A DNA stretch of 64,000 nucleotides from Vibrio rhodolitus (GTDB lineage Bacteria; Pseudomonadota; Gammaproteobacteria; Enterobacterales; Vibrionaceae): assembly GCF_003350325.1 (NCBI RefSeq), contig NZ_QLYZ01000021.1, positions 17,930-81,929 on the forward strand, written 5' to 3'. This document shows, in pieces, positions 42,603-50,938 of this stretch. Every line of letters starts with the position of its first letter. Position 1 is the stretch's first letter. Position numbers and translations under genes: made by a program. The notes beneath the pieces are model-generated. The model saw nothing but the letters and a program-made list of their open reading frames with translations. It searched no databases and was not told the origin of the DNA.

Positions 42603-43088
42603 TTATGCCTTCCATAGGTTGCTGAGCGAACCGAGTAGCCCTTCACTTGCACCACTCTGTTTTAAGTAATCAAGAATCACCGGCGCAAATTGATTGATCA
42701 TTGATGGTTCAAGACCAACACTTTCAAACACCTTCTGTACTGATTCAATATTCTCAATATTGCCAAGCATGCCTTGCACATCTGGAAGGTTTGAAGACCA
42801 AGGGATTAGAGATTCAAGCTCAGATAAATCACCGGATGAAAGCTGTTGTTGAGCCAAGCCAAATAACGCTCCAGTACCACTTGCGGCTTGCTCTGGAGAG
42901 ATAGAAAGTTGATCGCTCAGCATGCCCGCTAGAGGAAGACTATGATTGGCAATCTCACTGTGTTCAGATACCAATTTGCTTACGCTGTCTTGCGTATCTT
43001 TGTCGGCTAACGAATCTAGCCATGAGCCGGCATATGCACTGCTAGTCAATACCATAAGCATCAGAGCGGCGATTGAACGTTTTTTCAT
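42603..43088 (-). CDS. DUF2780 (VcgC/VcgE-like) secreted protein
   Basis: A 161-residue protein with a clear Sec signal peptide (MKKRSIAALMLMVLTSSAYA) and a mostly helical mature part (WLDSLADKDTQDSVSKLVSEHSEIANHSL...). It resembles the DUF2780 family of Vibrio secreted proteins, of unknown function. The ATG at 43088 follows AAAGGAAA; a longer frame from 43145 would hide the signal peptide. Only 42 bases separate it from the fklB terminator. Confidence 0.7.
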   Translation of the reverse strand: MKKRSIAALMLMVLTSSAYAGSWLDSLADKDTQDSVSKLVSEHSEIANHSLPLAGMLSDQLSISPEQAASGTGALFGLAQQQLSSGDLSELESLIPWSSNLPDVQGMLGNIENIESVQKVFESVGLEPSMINQFAPVILDYLKQSGASEGLLGSLSNLWKA

Positions 43089-43130
43089 TGTTGTTTTCCT
43101 TTTGTTATCGCTGATGCTTAATTTTAGTAA

Positions 43131-43159
43131 AAAAAAGCGACGCATGAGCGTCGCTTTTT
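43131..43159. terminator. fklB terminator
   Basis: GCGACGC-ATGA-GCGTCGC is flanked by A and T runs on both sides. On the minus strand its T-run ends 42 bases before the DUF2780 ATG. Confidence 0.9.
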
Positions 43160-43180
43160 CAATAACTAAGTTTTCCTAAC

Positions 43181-43801
43181 TTATAGGATGTCTAGTAGTT
43201 CTACTTCGAATACTAGCGCTGCGAATGGAGGGATTGCAGCACCTGCACCACGCTCGCCGTATGCTAGGTCTTGAGGGATGTATAGTTTCCACTTAGAACC
43301 AACAGGCATTAGTTGTAGTGCTTCAACCCAACCTTTGATTACGCCAGTTACTGGGAACTCAGCTGGTTGACCGCGAGATACAGAGCTGTCAAATACAGTA
43401 CCGTCAGTTAGCTCACCGTGGTAGTGAACACGAACTTGTTTGTCAGAAGTTGGGATTTCACCAGTACCTTCAGTGATGATTTCGTACTGAAGGCCAGACT
43501 CAAGAACGTTTACTTCTGGACGTAGAGCGTTGTCTTTTAGGAACGCTTCGCCGTCAGCTGCAGCAGCTTTAGCTGCTTCTTGACGAGCTGCTTCTGCACG
43601 CATTTGCATTTCTTGAAGAGCGTTGTTGATTTCGTCGATTTCGATAGCTGGCATGTCGCCAGTTAGAGCAGTTGCGATACCTGCTGCGATAGCATCAACA
43701 TTTAGACCTTCAAGACCAGCACCTGCTAGTTGCTGACCCATTTGTAGACCAATACCGTAGCTAGCTTTTTGCTCTACAGTTTCAAATTTAACTTCAGACA
43801 T
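43181..43801 (-). CDS. fklB: FKBP-type peptidyl-prolyl isomerase FklB (FKBP22)
   Basis: A 206-residue prolyl isomerase with an N-terminal helical dimerisation region (residues 1-95) and a C-terminal FKBP domain (VRVHYHGELTDGTVFDSS, VIKGWVEALQLMPVG, LAYGERGAGAAIPP). It has no signal peptide, so it is cytoplasmic. CTA/CTT-rich codon use suggests high expression. It is divergent from the OapA-like gene, as fklB and ytfB are in E. coli. Confidence 0.95.
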   Translation of the reverse strand: MSEVKFETVEQKASYGIGLQMGQQLAGAGLEGLNVDAIAAGIATALTGDMPAIEIDEINNALQEMQMRAEAARQEAAKAAAADGEAFLKDNALRPEVNVLESGLQYEIITEGTGEIPTSDKQVRVHYHGELTDGTVFDSSVSRGQPAEFPVTGVIKGWVEALQLMPVGSKWKLYIPQDLAYGERGAGAAIPPFAALVFEVELLDIL

Positions 43802-44114
43802 GGTGTCTCTCTTTCATGGGTGTATAAAGTGTTTAAGGATACCAGTAAAGGCTGGCGGATGAAACGCCGCGACGACAGCGAAGATGTTTCAATATGCAGG
43901 AGTAAGAGACCTATCACTCTGTTTGTGATAGAAGAGCGGCACTTATTACTGTCTTGGCTCTGCATAGTGGTAGCGCAGAATGAGAGTTAAGTCTGACTTT
44001 TGGGCATAAAGCTGCAGATTTGACAGCAGCATTACTTTCACAGCAGGAATTTTCTATACTCGGAGACGCTAGGTTTTTATACTTAAAGCCAGAGAATTTT
44101 GGAGACGGATTGTA

Positions 44115-44678
44115 ATGAATCGCCGTAAGAAAAAGCCCCAACAAGTCGATTACATTCAATTAGCCAAGGATAAGCTACAAGCCATCGATTGGGCTAACCT
44201 TAAACAGCAGCTACTTGGTCGCTGGCAACAATTGCCTAAATTGCATCAACGCGCTTTGATGGTGTTAATTCCTGTGGTGTTGCTATTAATCGTTATTCCG
44301 TTCCCGCAGAGCGAGCAGCAACAACAGCCTATGGTCGAGTCGCAGCGCGTATCTGTTGCGGTCAATACGCAAAGCCTCAGTGAGCAAGGCGAGCCGCAAG
44401 TGAAGCCGTTGCAGTCTGATCAGTGGAAAGAATACACGGTTAAATCGGGTGATACGCTTGCACAGGTATTTCGTGCGAACAGTCTACCGATGGCAGACTT
44501 GAATGCCTTAGTCAAAATCGAAAGTAGTGATAAGCCGCTAAGTCACATCAAAGCCGGTCAATTGGTCAGATTTAAGACCAATGCCGATGGTACACTGGAT
44601 ATGCTACAGCTTGAGAAAGCCAACAAGTCAGTAATGTTCTTCCGCGTCTCTGATGGCGGTTTTGCTCAGCAAAAATAA
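44115..44678 (+). CDS. OapA/YtfB family LysM-domain protein
   Basis: A membrane-anchored protein of 187 residues. A basic N terminus (MNRRKKKP) is followed by one membrane helix (MVLIPVVLLLIVIPF, about 58-74), a linker and a LysM-like OapA domain (YTVKSGDTLAQVFRANSLPMADLNALVKI). Relatives are YtfB of E. coli, which localises to the division site, and OapA of Haemophilus. The name is by family; the exact role is unknown. Confidence 0.8.
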   Translation: MNRRKKKPQQVDYIQLAKDKLQAIDWANLKQQLLGRWQQLPKLHQRALMVLIPVVLLLIVIPFPQSEQQQQPMVESQRVSVAVNTQSLSEQGEPQVKPLQSDQWKEYTVKSGDTLAQVFRANSLPMADLNALVKIESSDKPLSHIKAGQLVRFKTNADGTLDMLQLEKANKSVMFFRVSDGGFAQQK

Positions 44679-44696
44679 TCACTAGCCAAGTGAGCA

Positions 44697-45572
44697 CTAG
44701 ACTAGCTCATTTGGCGCTTTGCTTTTACGTCGCCGAAATAGCTCTTTATACGGCAGTAACGGCAAAATTATCATCAATATCCCCAGAGCGGTTAGTTGAT
44801 CTGGGATCTCATCAAACCCCCATGCGCCAATGATCACCACAAACACTAAGCCCGAATACTCGGCGAGCGCAATTTGCCCTGCGGGTGCTTTTTTGTAGGC
44901 AATCACCGCAAGCCCGTTATAGCTCAAGATCAACGCTGCACTTATTGCAACCAGCATGATTTGCTCAGAGCTGATAGGCTGCCAATATAAAGCGGCAAGT
45001 ATTGCGGATAATGGGACGGTCATGACCGATGTCCAAAACAGCGTCGTCACAACAGGTTGTTCGGCTGGAAGTTTGCGCGCCAAAATATTAAATACTGCTA
45101 GCGTGGTGGCCGTTCCTAACGCAAACCAAGCTGCCCAATGAAATTGAGATGGGCGCAGTACCATGAGTACGCCAGCAAAACCAATAGCCGTTGCGATCAC
45201 TTTTGCCAATGGTGGGATTTCCTTAAGCAGCCATACTGAAAGCGGCAGCATGATAAGTGGCGCAGCGTAGAACACAGCGTTGGCAGTTGCTAGCGGTAAG
45301 TGAGTGATTGCTATCATCATGCAACCGCTACCCAGCATGATTAGCAGGGCGCGAATGCCGATTAACGTTGGTGCGGTGAGTGCGCGCTCTCGGGCAGACT
45401 GCCGCAACCAAAACGGTAAGATGATAAAGACAGACAGTAACTGCCGCATAAACACATATTGAAATGAGCTAATCTCACCATTGAGCAGTTTTACTGCAAC
45501 GTCGGAAAGTGATGCGGCGAGATTACCGATCACCAACAGCAACACGGCTAAGCTCACCGCAGACCAATGCAC
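44697..45572 (-). CDS. EamA/DMT-family transporter
   Basis: A 291-residue inner-membrane protein with ten membrane segments and two EamA halves (residues about 10-140 and 150-280; LRQLLSVFIILPFW, AIGFAGVLMVLRP and AEYSGLVFVVIIGAWGFDEIP). Substrate not predictable. Its start overlaps the stop of the acetyltransferase gene by one base (TAATG), so the two are co-transcribed. Confidence 0.8.
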   Translation of the reverse strand: MHWSAVSLAVLLLVIGNLAASLSDVAVKLLNGEISSFQYVFMRQLLSVFIILPFWLRQSARERALTAPTLIGIRALLIMLGSGCMMIAITHLPLATANAVFYAAPLIMLPLSVWLLKEIPPLAKVIATAIGFAGVLMVLRPSQFHWAAWFALGTATTLAVFNILARKLPAEQPVVTTLFWTSVMTVPLSAILAALYWQPISSEQIMLVAISAALILSYNGLAVIAYKKAPAGQIALAEYSGLVFVVIIGAWGFDEIPDQLTALGILMIILPLLPYKELFRRRKSKAPNELV

Positions 45573-46027
45573 TAGTTACACTCACGCAGCATATCCACGT
45601 GGGGAATGCCATCTTCTAAGTACATTTCAGACGTCTGCTTAAAGCCGTGTTGCTGATAGAAAGCGGTCAGATGTTGCTGGGCACCAATTTCAATCGGCTC
45701 TGTTGGCCACAAGCGTTCACATTCATTGACGGCTTGTTTGAGCAGTTGATGACCTAAACCACTTCCCCGCGCACTGGCTAAGGTGGCGACACGACCAATA
45801 CTCACCGATGGATAACTGGTGCCTTTGGGTAATAGACGAGAACACGCGACCAGTTCATCACCTTGATAGCCGAGTAAGTGATAGACATCAGCGAGAGTAT
45901 CTTTGCCATCCAGCTCAGGATAAGGGCAGTTTTGCTCGACAACGAAGACATCGACACGCAGCTTTATTAGTTGGTAAAGCTCAATATTGCTTAGCTGGGT
46001 AAAGGGGATTAATTTCCAAGTAATCAT
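45572..46027 (-). CDS. elaA: GNAT family acetyltransferase, ElaA-like
   Basis: A 151-residue N-acetyltransferase of the ElaA family. The acetyl-CoA-binding motif RGSGLGHQLLKQAVNECE and the VVEQNCPYPELDGKD segment are typical. Acceptor substrate unknown. Confidence 0.85.
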   Translation of the reverse strand: MITWKLIPFTQLSNIELYQLIKLRVDVFVVEQNCPYPELDGKDTLADVYHLLGYQGDELVACSRLLPKGTSYPSVSIGRVATLASARGSGLGHQLLKQAVNECERLWPTEPIEIGAQQHLTAFYQQHGFKQTSEMYLEDGIPHVDMLRECN

Positions 46028-46139
46028 AGTGATGCAAGAATGAAGAAATTGACTGCAGAGTAAATTAGCAAGTTTCTCTTTCTATGGCATTAACAATTGT
46101 TATTCATCACGATGATTTTGAAATCAACCGATTTCTAAA

Positions 46140-46694
46140 TTAGCGGTTTTTAATTCGGCTTAAGCTGACGGGGGTGATGCCAAGGTAAGCTGCAATTTGG
46201 TAGTCACTCAACCTTTGTTCCAAATCGGCAAAGTTTTCGCAGAACAGTTGGTAGCGCTGCTCGGCACTGTAGAGCAGCATAAAGCGTTCTTTATTCTCTT
46301 TATACATCAACTGAGTTTCGACCAGCTTGAGGTAGATAGGATGGTTATCGTTCCGCCATTGTTTAAGAGTCTCAATCGGCAAGCACATCAACTCACACGG
46401 CGTTAAAGTTTCAAGTAGAAACGCGGACGGTCGCTGCTTAATTAGGCTTTCAAAACCGATAATCCAATCGAGCTCCCAGTAAAACTCTTTACTGAATTCT
46501 TTGCCTTGTTCGGTTAAGTAACTGGCGTGACACAATCCATTGAGGACAAAATAGAAACTGTCTGCCAGCGCACCTTGCTCAATCAGAATATGGCGGGTGG
46601 GTAACTCGAGCGGCTTGGCAAGTGAGTTGAGTTCATTAACCTCATCGTCAGAAAAGCCCTGCTCAATGAGATGGTGACGAAACTTAGCCTGCAT
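46140..46694 (-). CDS. Short Crp/Fnr-family transcriptional regulator
   Basis: A 184-residue regulator. The cyclic nucleotide-binding-type domain (residues about 15-120, PTRHILIEQGALADSFYFVLNGLCHA) is followed by a minimal HTH at the very C terminus (YQIAAYLGITPVSLSRIKNR), which ends at the recognition helix. The residues that bind cAMP in CRP are not kept, so the signal is unknown. A Met at 46706 is possible, but GGAGAAA fits the ATG at 46694 better. See the hairpin just upstream. Confidence 0.82.
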   Translation of the reverse strand: MQAKFRHHLIEQGFSDDEVNELNSLAKPLELPTRHILIEQGALADSFYFVLNGLCHASYLTEQGKEFSKEFYWELDWIIGFESLIKQRPSAFLLETLTPCELMCLPIETLKQWRNDNHPIYLKLVETQLMYKENKERFMLLYSAEQRYQLFCENFADLEQRLSDYQIAAYLGITPVSLSRIKNR

Positions 46695-46710
46695 TATTTT
46701 CTCCATATAC

Positions 46711-46740
46711 AAAAAAGCCGCTATATCGCTATAGCGGCTT
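46711..46740 (-). terminator. Intrinsic-terminator hairpin directly before the Crp-like start
   Basis: On the minus strand AAGCCGCTATA pairs with TATAGCGGCTT around GCGA and is followed by TTTTTT. It lies 83 bases after cpdB and its T-run ends 16 bases before the ATG of the Crp-like gene. It can end cpdB transcription, and it also sits in any leader of the regulator gene. Confidence 0.85.
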
Positions 46741-46750
46741 GATATTAACA

Positions 46751-46779
46751 CCTATACCTTGGTAATTAGAAGTTAGCAA
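46751..46779 (-). promoter_or_regulatory. Candidate promoter for the Crp-like gene
   Basis: On the minus strand TTGCTA and TATAGG are separated by 17 bases, each 4 of 6 to consensus. A start from here would place the hairpin at the 5' end of the mRNA. Confidence 0.35.
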
Positions 46780-46822
46780 ACACTCACCTCGCTTCAGCCA
46801 AGTATAGGATCAGGGCAAGATA

Positions 46823-48784
46823 TTATTTCTGCAGATCGATTTGGTAAATCGCAAAGCCGATATCATCAGTTGCCACTTGCTTCATTGGGTACTGACCTTT
46901 CTCTTTTACGAACTTCGCTGCTTTGTCACTTGGTGAGGTTTCAAAGCGAATATCCAGTGCTTTGTCTGCTTTAATTGGTGCAAATGTCCAGTTGTTGTCT
47001 GCACTTGGTGTGACTTCACCTTTCTCTTTGCTTACGCGAGAGATATAAGAAGCTACCACTGAGCGGTTTTCATCTGGAGAATCGAAAGCAACGTGGTCGC
47101 TACCAGTACCAGGGAACTTGTTGCTGTATGCGCGGTAGTTGTTGGTTGCTACGATAAACTCTTGCTTCATATCGATTGGCTTACCTTGGTAAGTCAGATT
47201 TTGGATACGAGTAGAGTCAGGGTTTACTAGCTTACAGTCACCGTCGTATTTCGCCGGTTGAGTCACATCAACTTGATAGTTTACGCCATCAATAACGTCA
47301 AAGTTGTAAGTACGGAAACCATCCCAGTTAATCAGTGACTGTGGCGCAGTGCTGTTAACGTCGATTTGGTTAAATTGACCAACGGCACACTCAAGCCACT
47401 CTTTCACTTCGTTACCTGTCATTTTAAGCGCAACAAGTGTGTTCGGGTATAGGTAAAGGTCTGCCGCGTTACGGAAAGTTAGCTGACCTGATTCCACTTC
47501 AGTAAAGCCAGATGGGTCATCTTTACGACCGCCCGCTTTAAACGGTGCTGCAGCAGATAGTACAGGGATATCTGCTAGGTCTGGGTCACCTTGAATAAAG
47601 CGCTCAACGTAGTCTTTTTGCGCTAGGTTAACGATCTGTACGGTTGGGTCATCTTGTACAAGTGCTAAGAAGCTGTACATCACATCGTTTGATTGACCGA
47701 TTGGCTGGTTAACAAACTCACGCGTACCTTTATGGTCAGCTTCTAGTGCTTTTACGATGCCTTGATCTGCTTCAACTAGCGCTTTCTTGTTTACTTTGTC
47801 GAAGATAGGACGAGCTTCAGTTTTACCTGAAGTTACTTGCCACTTACCATCTTTTTGCTCTAGTACTAGGTCGATAACACCAACGTGGTCACCCCAGCGA
47901 CCTGGCATAACCGCGGCAACGCCATTGATAGTACCGTTCTTGTTGTCTACGCCAGGTAGGTTATCAAAGCCTTTACCTGGGAACACTGCGTGTGAGTGAC
48001 CAAAGGCGATAGCATCGATACCTTCAACTTCTGATAGGTAGTAAGTTGAGTTTTCTGCGCCCACTTTATGTGGATCCATTGATACGCCAGAGTGTGGGAT
48101 CGCAACGATAACGTCAGCGCCTTCCGCTTTCATCTTAGGCACCAGCTCTTCAGCCGTTTCTTTGATGTCTTTAGCGAAGACTTTACCTTCTAGGTTCTTC
48201 TTATCCCAAACCATGATTTGTGGAGGTACAAAACCGATGTAACCCACTTTGATTTGCTGTTCAGCGCCATCAGCATCTTTGAAAGTGTGTGTTTTGATAA
48301 TGTATGGCTTGAAGTAGTGTTCACCAGTTTTTTGGTCGAACACGTTCGCACTGATGTATGGGAATTCAGCATCGTTGAGAGTTTCAGCTAGGAACTCTAG
48401 ACCGTAGTTGAACTCATGGTTACCAATGTTACCCACATCGTAATCTAGCTGGTTCATTGCTTTGTACACAGGGTGTACTTCACCAACTTCAATGCCTTTA
48501 TCCGCCATGTAGTCACCCATTGGGCTACCTTGGATCAAGTCACCATTATCAACTAACACGCTGTTTTCAACTTCAGCGCGAGCTTGTTTAACAAGAGTAG
48601 CGGTGCGAGTTAAACCAATCTTTTGTGACGGACTGTCTTTGTAGTAGTCGTAATCCATCACGTTAGTGTGGATGTCTGTGGTTTCGATGATACGCAGTTT
48701 GATCGTATCAGCCATTGCAGGGCCTGCCATAGTTAGCATGCCGCCGAGTACAGCGAGGGTTAGGGGTTTCACTGCCACTTTCAT
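46823..48784 (-). CDS. cpdB: Periplasmic 2',3'-cyclic-nucleotide phosphodiesterase / 3'-nucleotidase
   Basis: A 653-residue exported nucleotidase. After a signal peptide (MKVAVKPLTLAVLGGMLTMAGPAMA) comes a calcineurin-like metal domain (RIIETTDIHTN, VDNGDLIQG, NIGNHEFNYG, FGHSHAVFPG), and from about residue 390 a substrate-binding domain with ATNNYRAYSNKFPGTG. It gives 3'-nucleotides and nucleosides from extracellular cyclic nucleotides and 3'-AMP. The ATG at 48784 is used because longer frames cover the signal sequence. Confidence 0.92.
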   Translation of the reverse strand: MKVAVKPLTLAVLGGMLTMAGPAMADTIKLRIIETTDIHTNVMDYDYYKDSPSQKIGLTRTATLVKQARAEVENSVLVDNGDLIQGSPMGDYMADKGIEVGEVHPVYKAMNQLDYDVGNIGNHEFNYGLEFLAETLNDAEFPYISANVFDQKTGEHYFKPYIIKTHTFKDADGAEQQIKVGYIGFVPPQIMVWDKKNLEGKVFAKDIKETAEELVPKMKAEGADVIVAIPHSGVSMDPHKVGAENSTYYLSEVEGIDAIAFGHSHAVFPGKGFDNLPGVDNKNGTINGVAAVMPGRWGDHVGVIDLVLEQKDGKWQVTSGKTEARPIFDKVNKKALVEADQGIVKALEADHKGTREFVNQPIGQSNDVMYSFLALVQDDPTVQIVNLAQKDYVERFIQGDPDLADIPVLSAAAPFKAGGRKDDPSGFTEVESGQLTFRNAADLYLYPNTLVALKMTGNEVKEWLECAVGQFNQIDVNSTAPQSLINWDGFRTYNFDVIDGVNYQVDVTQPAKYDGDCKLVNPDSTRIQNLTYQGKPIDMKQEFIVATNNYRAYSNKFPGTGSDHVAFDSPDENRSVVASYISRVSKEKGEVTPSADNNWTFAPIKADKALDIRFETSPSDKAAKFVKEKGQYPMKQVATDDIGFAIYQIDLQK

Positions 48785-49042
48785 GTTGTTTAGCTCCGAT
48801 AGCGTTAGTTTTAACGTTGCGTAATGTAACAAATTCCTCTGCAACAATAATTTCGACGCATGTCAAATTGTGAAGTTGCGCGGTTACTAAATGCTGTTCT
48901 GTCACCGTATTCGCAGAATTGCTGAGTATCTGTGCAACAGCACGCTGTTGATTGCAGTTTAAAAGGCGCGTTTTTTCCTGCCTTATCAGTTATTGGTATA
49001 AAAAATGAAATTTTAGAATTTCAGGTAATATATCGAGAAGGT

Positions 49043-49079
49043 CATAATGCAATCATTCACATGGAAGGAATGCATTATG
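49043..49079 (+). promoter_or_regulatory. Inverted repeat over the start of the methyltransferase gene
   Basis: CATAATGCA (49043-49051) and TGCATTATG (49071-49079) are a perfect 9-bp inverted repeat around a 19-base loop. The left arm holds the ATG at 49047, the right arm the ATG at 49077, and the loop holds GGAAGGA. Folding would hide the start codons. Confidence 0.55.
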
Positions 49080-49958
49080 GCGAGCAAGGATAAAGTGTCT
49101 CAGTTTCCACTGAACCACTTACGCACCACACAAAATAATAGTCATCGCCCAAGCTTTAAAACCGTGAGTCAGCTACACGCTGGTGAAGTGGCTTTGGTAG
49201 GCGCCGGTCCTGGCGACGCTGAGCTGCTGACGATTAAAGCCTTGAGCTTTATTCAACAAGCCGATGTTGTGCTTTACGACTACTTGGTTTCGGATGACAT
49301 CTTAGCCCTCATACCAGACAGCACTATTTTAGTCTGCGTGGGAAAACGTGCTGGGCACCACAGTGTTCCTCAAGAGAAAACCAATCAACTATTAGTCGAT
49401 TTTGCCAAACAAGGTCACAAGGTAGTACGCATTAAAGGCGGCGATCCATTTGTCTTTGGGCGCGGTGGTGAAGAGCTTGAAGTGTTAGCTGAGGCTGGCG
49501 TGCGTTTTCAGGTGATTCCAGGTATTACCGCTGCCGCCGGCGCAACTGCTTATGCTGGTATTCCACTGACTCACCGAGATTATGCGCAAACCGCGATGTT
49601 TATTACCGGTCATTTGAAAGCGGAAAGCGATGATATGGATTGGGCGACGCTCGCTCGCGGTAATCAAACCCTAGTGATTTATATGGGTCTGATGAAGTCA
49701 GACTATATCCAGCAGCAATTGGTTAGCCATGGGCGCAAAGCTTCAACACCTATCGCCATCATCGAGCGCGGTACACAAAGCTGCCAAAAAGTATTTAAAG
49801 GCGAGCTCTCTGAGCTGGCAACGTTAGCGCAAGACGCTGAGTCACCATCGCTTATCGTGGTAGGTGAGGTGGTCGCGCTGGCTGAGAAATTACAGTGGTT
49901 CAATCAAGAAGAGAACGCCACTTTAAACAACAAAGTAACGCAACGTCATTACGCATAA
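49077..49958 (+). CDS. cobA: Uroporphyrinogen-III C-methyltransferase
   Basis: A 293-residue SAM-dependent methyltransferase that makes precorrin-2 for siroheme, the cofactor of sulfite reductase CysI. The motifs VALVGAGPGDAELLTIKAL, IKGGDPFVFGRGGEE and GITAAAGATAYAGIPLTHR are complete. The dehydrogenase/ferrochelatase half of CysG is not fused. It leads the cysDN operon. A start at 49047 with AGAAGG is possible too; the ATG at 49077 also has AAGGA. Confidence 0.88.
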   Translation: MASKDKVSQFPLNHLRTTQNNSHRPSFKTVSQLHAGEVALVGAGPGDAELLTIKALSFIQQADVVLYDYLVSDDILALIPDSTILVCVGKRAGHHSVPQEKTNQLLVDFAKQGHKVVRIKGGDPFVFGRGGEELEVLAEAGVRFQVIPGITAAAGATAYAGIPLTHRDYAQTAMFITGHLKAESDDMDWATLARGNQTLVIYMGLMKSDYIQQQLVSHGRKASTPIAIIERGTQSCQKVFKGELSELATLAQDAESPSLIVVGEVVALAEKLQWFNQEENATLNNKVTQRHYA

Positions 49959-50009
49959 AGATTAAAGACTAGCCGAAACGCTCGTAAGAGCTGCAAAGGA
50001 AGCACCAAC

Positions 50010-50918
50010 ATGGACCAAGAACGTTTAACTCACCTTAAACAGTTAGAAGCCGAGAGTATTCACATTATTCGTGAAGTCGCGGCAGAGTTTGATAACCCGG
50101 TAATGATGTATTCCATCGGGAAAGACTCATCGGTAATGTTGCACTTAGCAAGGAAAGCATTTTACCCAGGCAAAATTCCTTTCCCGCTACTGCATGTTGA
50201 TACCGATTGGAAATTTAAACAGATGATCGAGTTCCGCGATAAAACAGCGGAAAAGTATGGCTTTGAGCTTTTGGTACATAAGAACCCAGAAGGTCTCGCA
50301 ATGGGCTGTAGCCCGTTTGTGCACGGCTCATCGAAACATACTGACATTATGAAAACTCAGGGTTTGAAGCAAGCGCTGAACAAATATGGCTTTGATGCTG
50401 CCTTTGGTGGTGCGCGTCGTGACGAAGAAAAATCACGCGCGAAAGAGCGTGTCTATTCATTCCGCGATAAGAACCACACTTGGGATCCGAAGAATCAGCG
50501 CCCTGAGTTGTGGAAAACCTACAACGGTCAGATCAACAAAGGCGAAAGCATTCGCGTTTTCCCACTGTCGAATTGGACTGAGTTGGATATCTGGCAGTAC
50601 ATCTACCTAGAAAACATCGAAATTGTTCCGCTTTACCTAGCCGATAAACGCCCAGTTGTTGAGCGTGATGGCATGCTGATCATGGTTGATGATGACCGCA
50701 TGGAATTACAACCAGGCGAAGTGATTGAAGAGAAGAGTGTTCGCTTCCGCACACTAGGTTGCTACCCACTGACAGGCGCGATTGAGTCAGAAGCCAATAC
50801 GCTAACCGGCATTATCGAAGAGATGCTGGTTGCAACGTCCAGTGAGCGTCAAGGTCGCGCGATCGACCACGATCAGTCTGGATCGATGGAATTGAAAAAG
50901 CGTCAGGGTTACTTCTAA
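50010..50918 (+). CDS. cysD: Sulfate adenylyltransferase subunit 2 (CysD)
   Basis: The 302-residue ATP-sulfurylase catalytic subunit that makes APS from sulfate and ATP, acting with CysN. The PP-loop SIGKDSSVMLHLA and the GGARRDEEKSRAKER motif are intact. It starts 51 bases after the methyltransferase gene and ends 20 bases before cysN. Confidence 0.97.
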   Translation: MDQERLTHLKQLEAESIHIIREVAAEFDNPVMMYSIGKDSSVMLHLARKAFYPGKIPFPLLHVDTDWKFKQMIEFRDKTAEKYGFELLVHKNPEGLAMGCSPFVHGSSKHTDIMKTQGLKQALNKYGFDAAFGGARRDEEKSRAKERVYSFRDKNHTWDPKNQRPELWKTYNGQINKGESIRVFPLSNWTELDIWQYIYLENIEIVPLYLADKRPVVERDGMLIMVDDDRMELQPGEVIEEKSVRFRTLGCYPLTGAIESEANTLTGIIEEMLVATSSERQGRAIDHDQSGSMELKKRQGYF

Positions 50919-50938
50919 AAAGGATCTAAGGAAACAAC

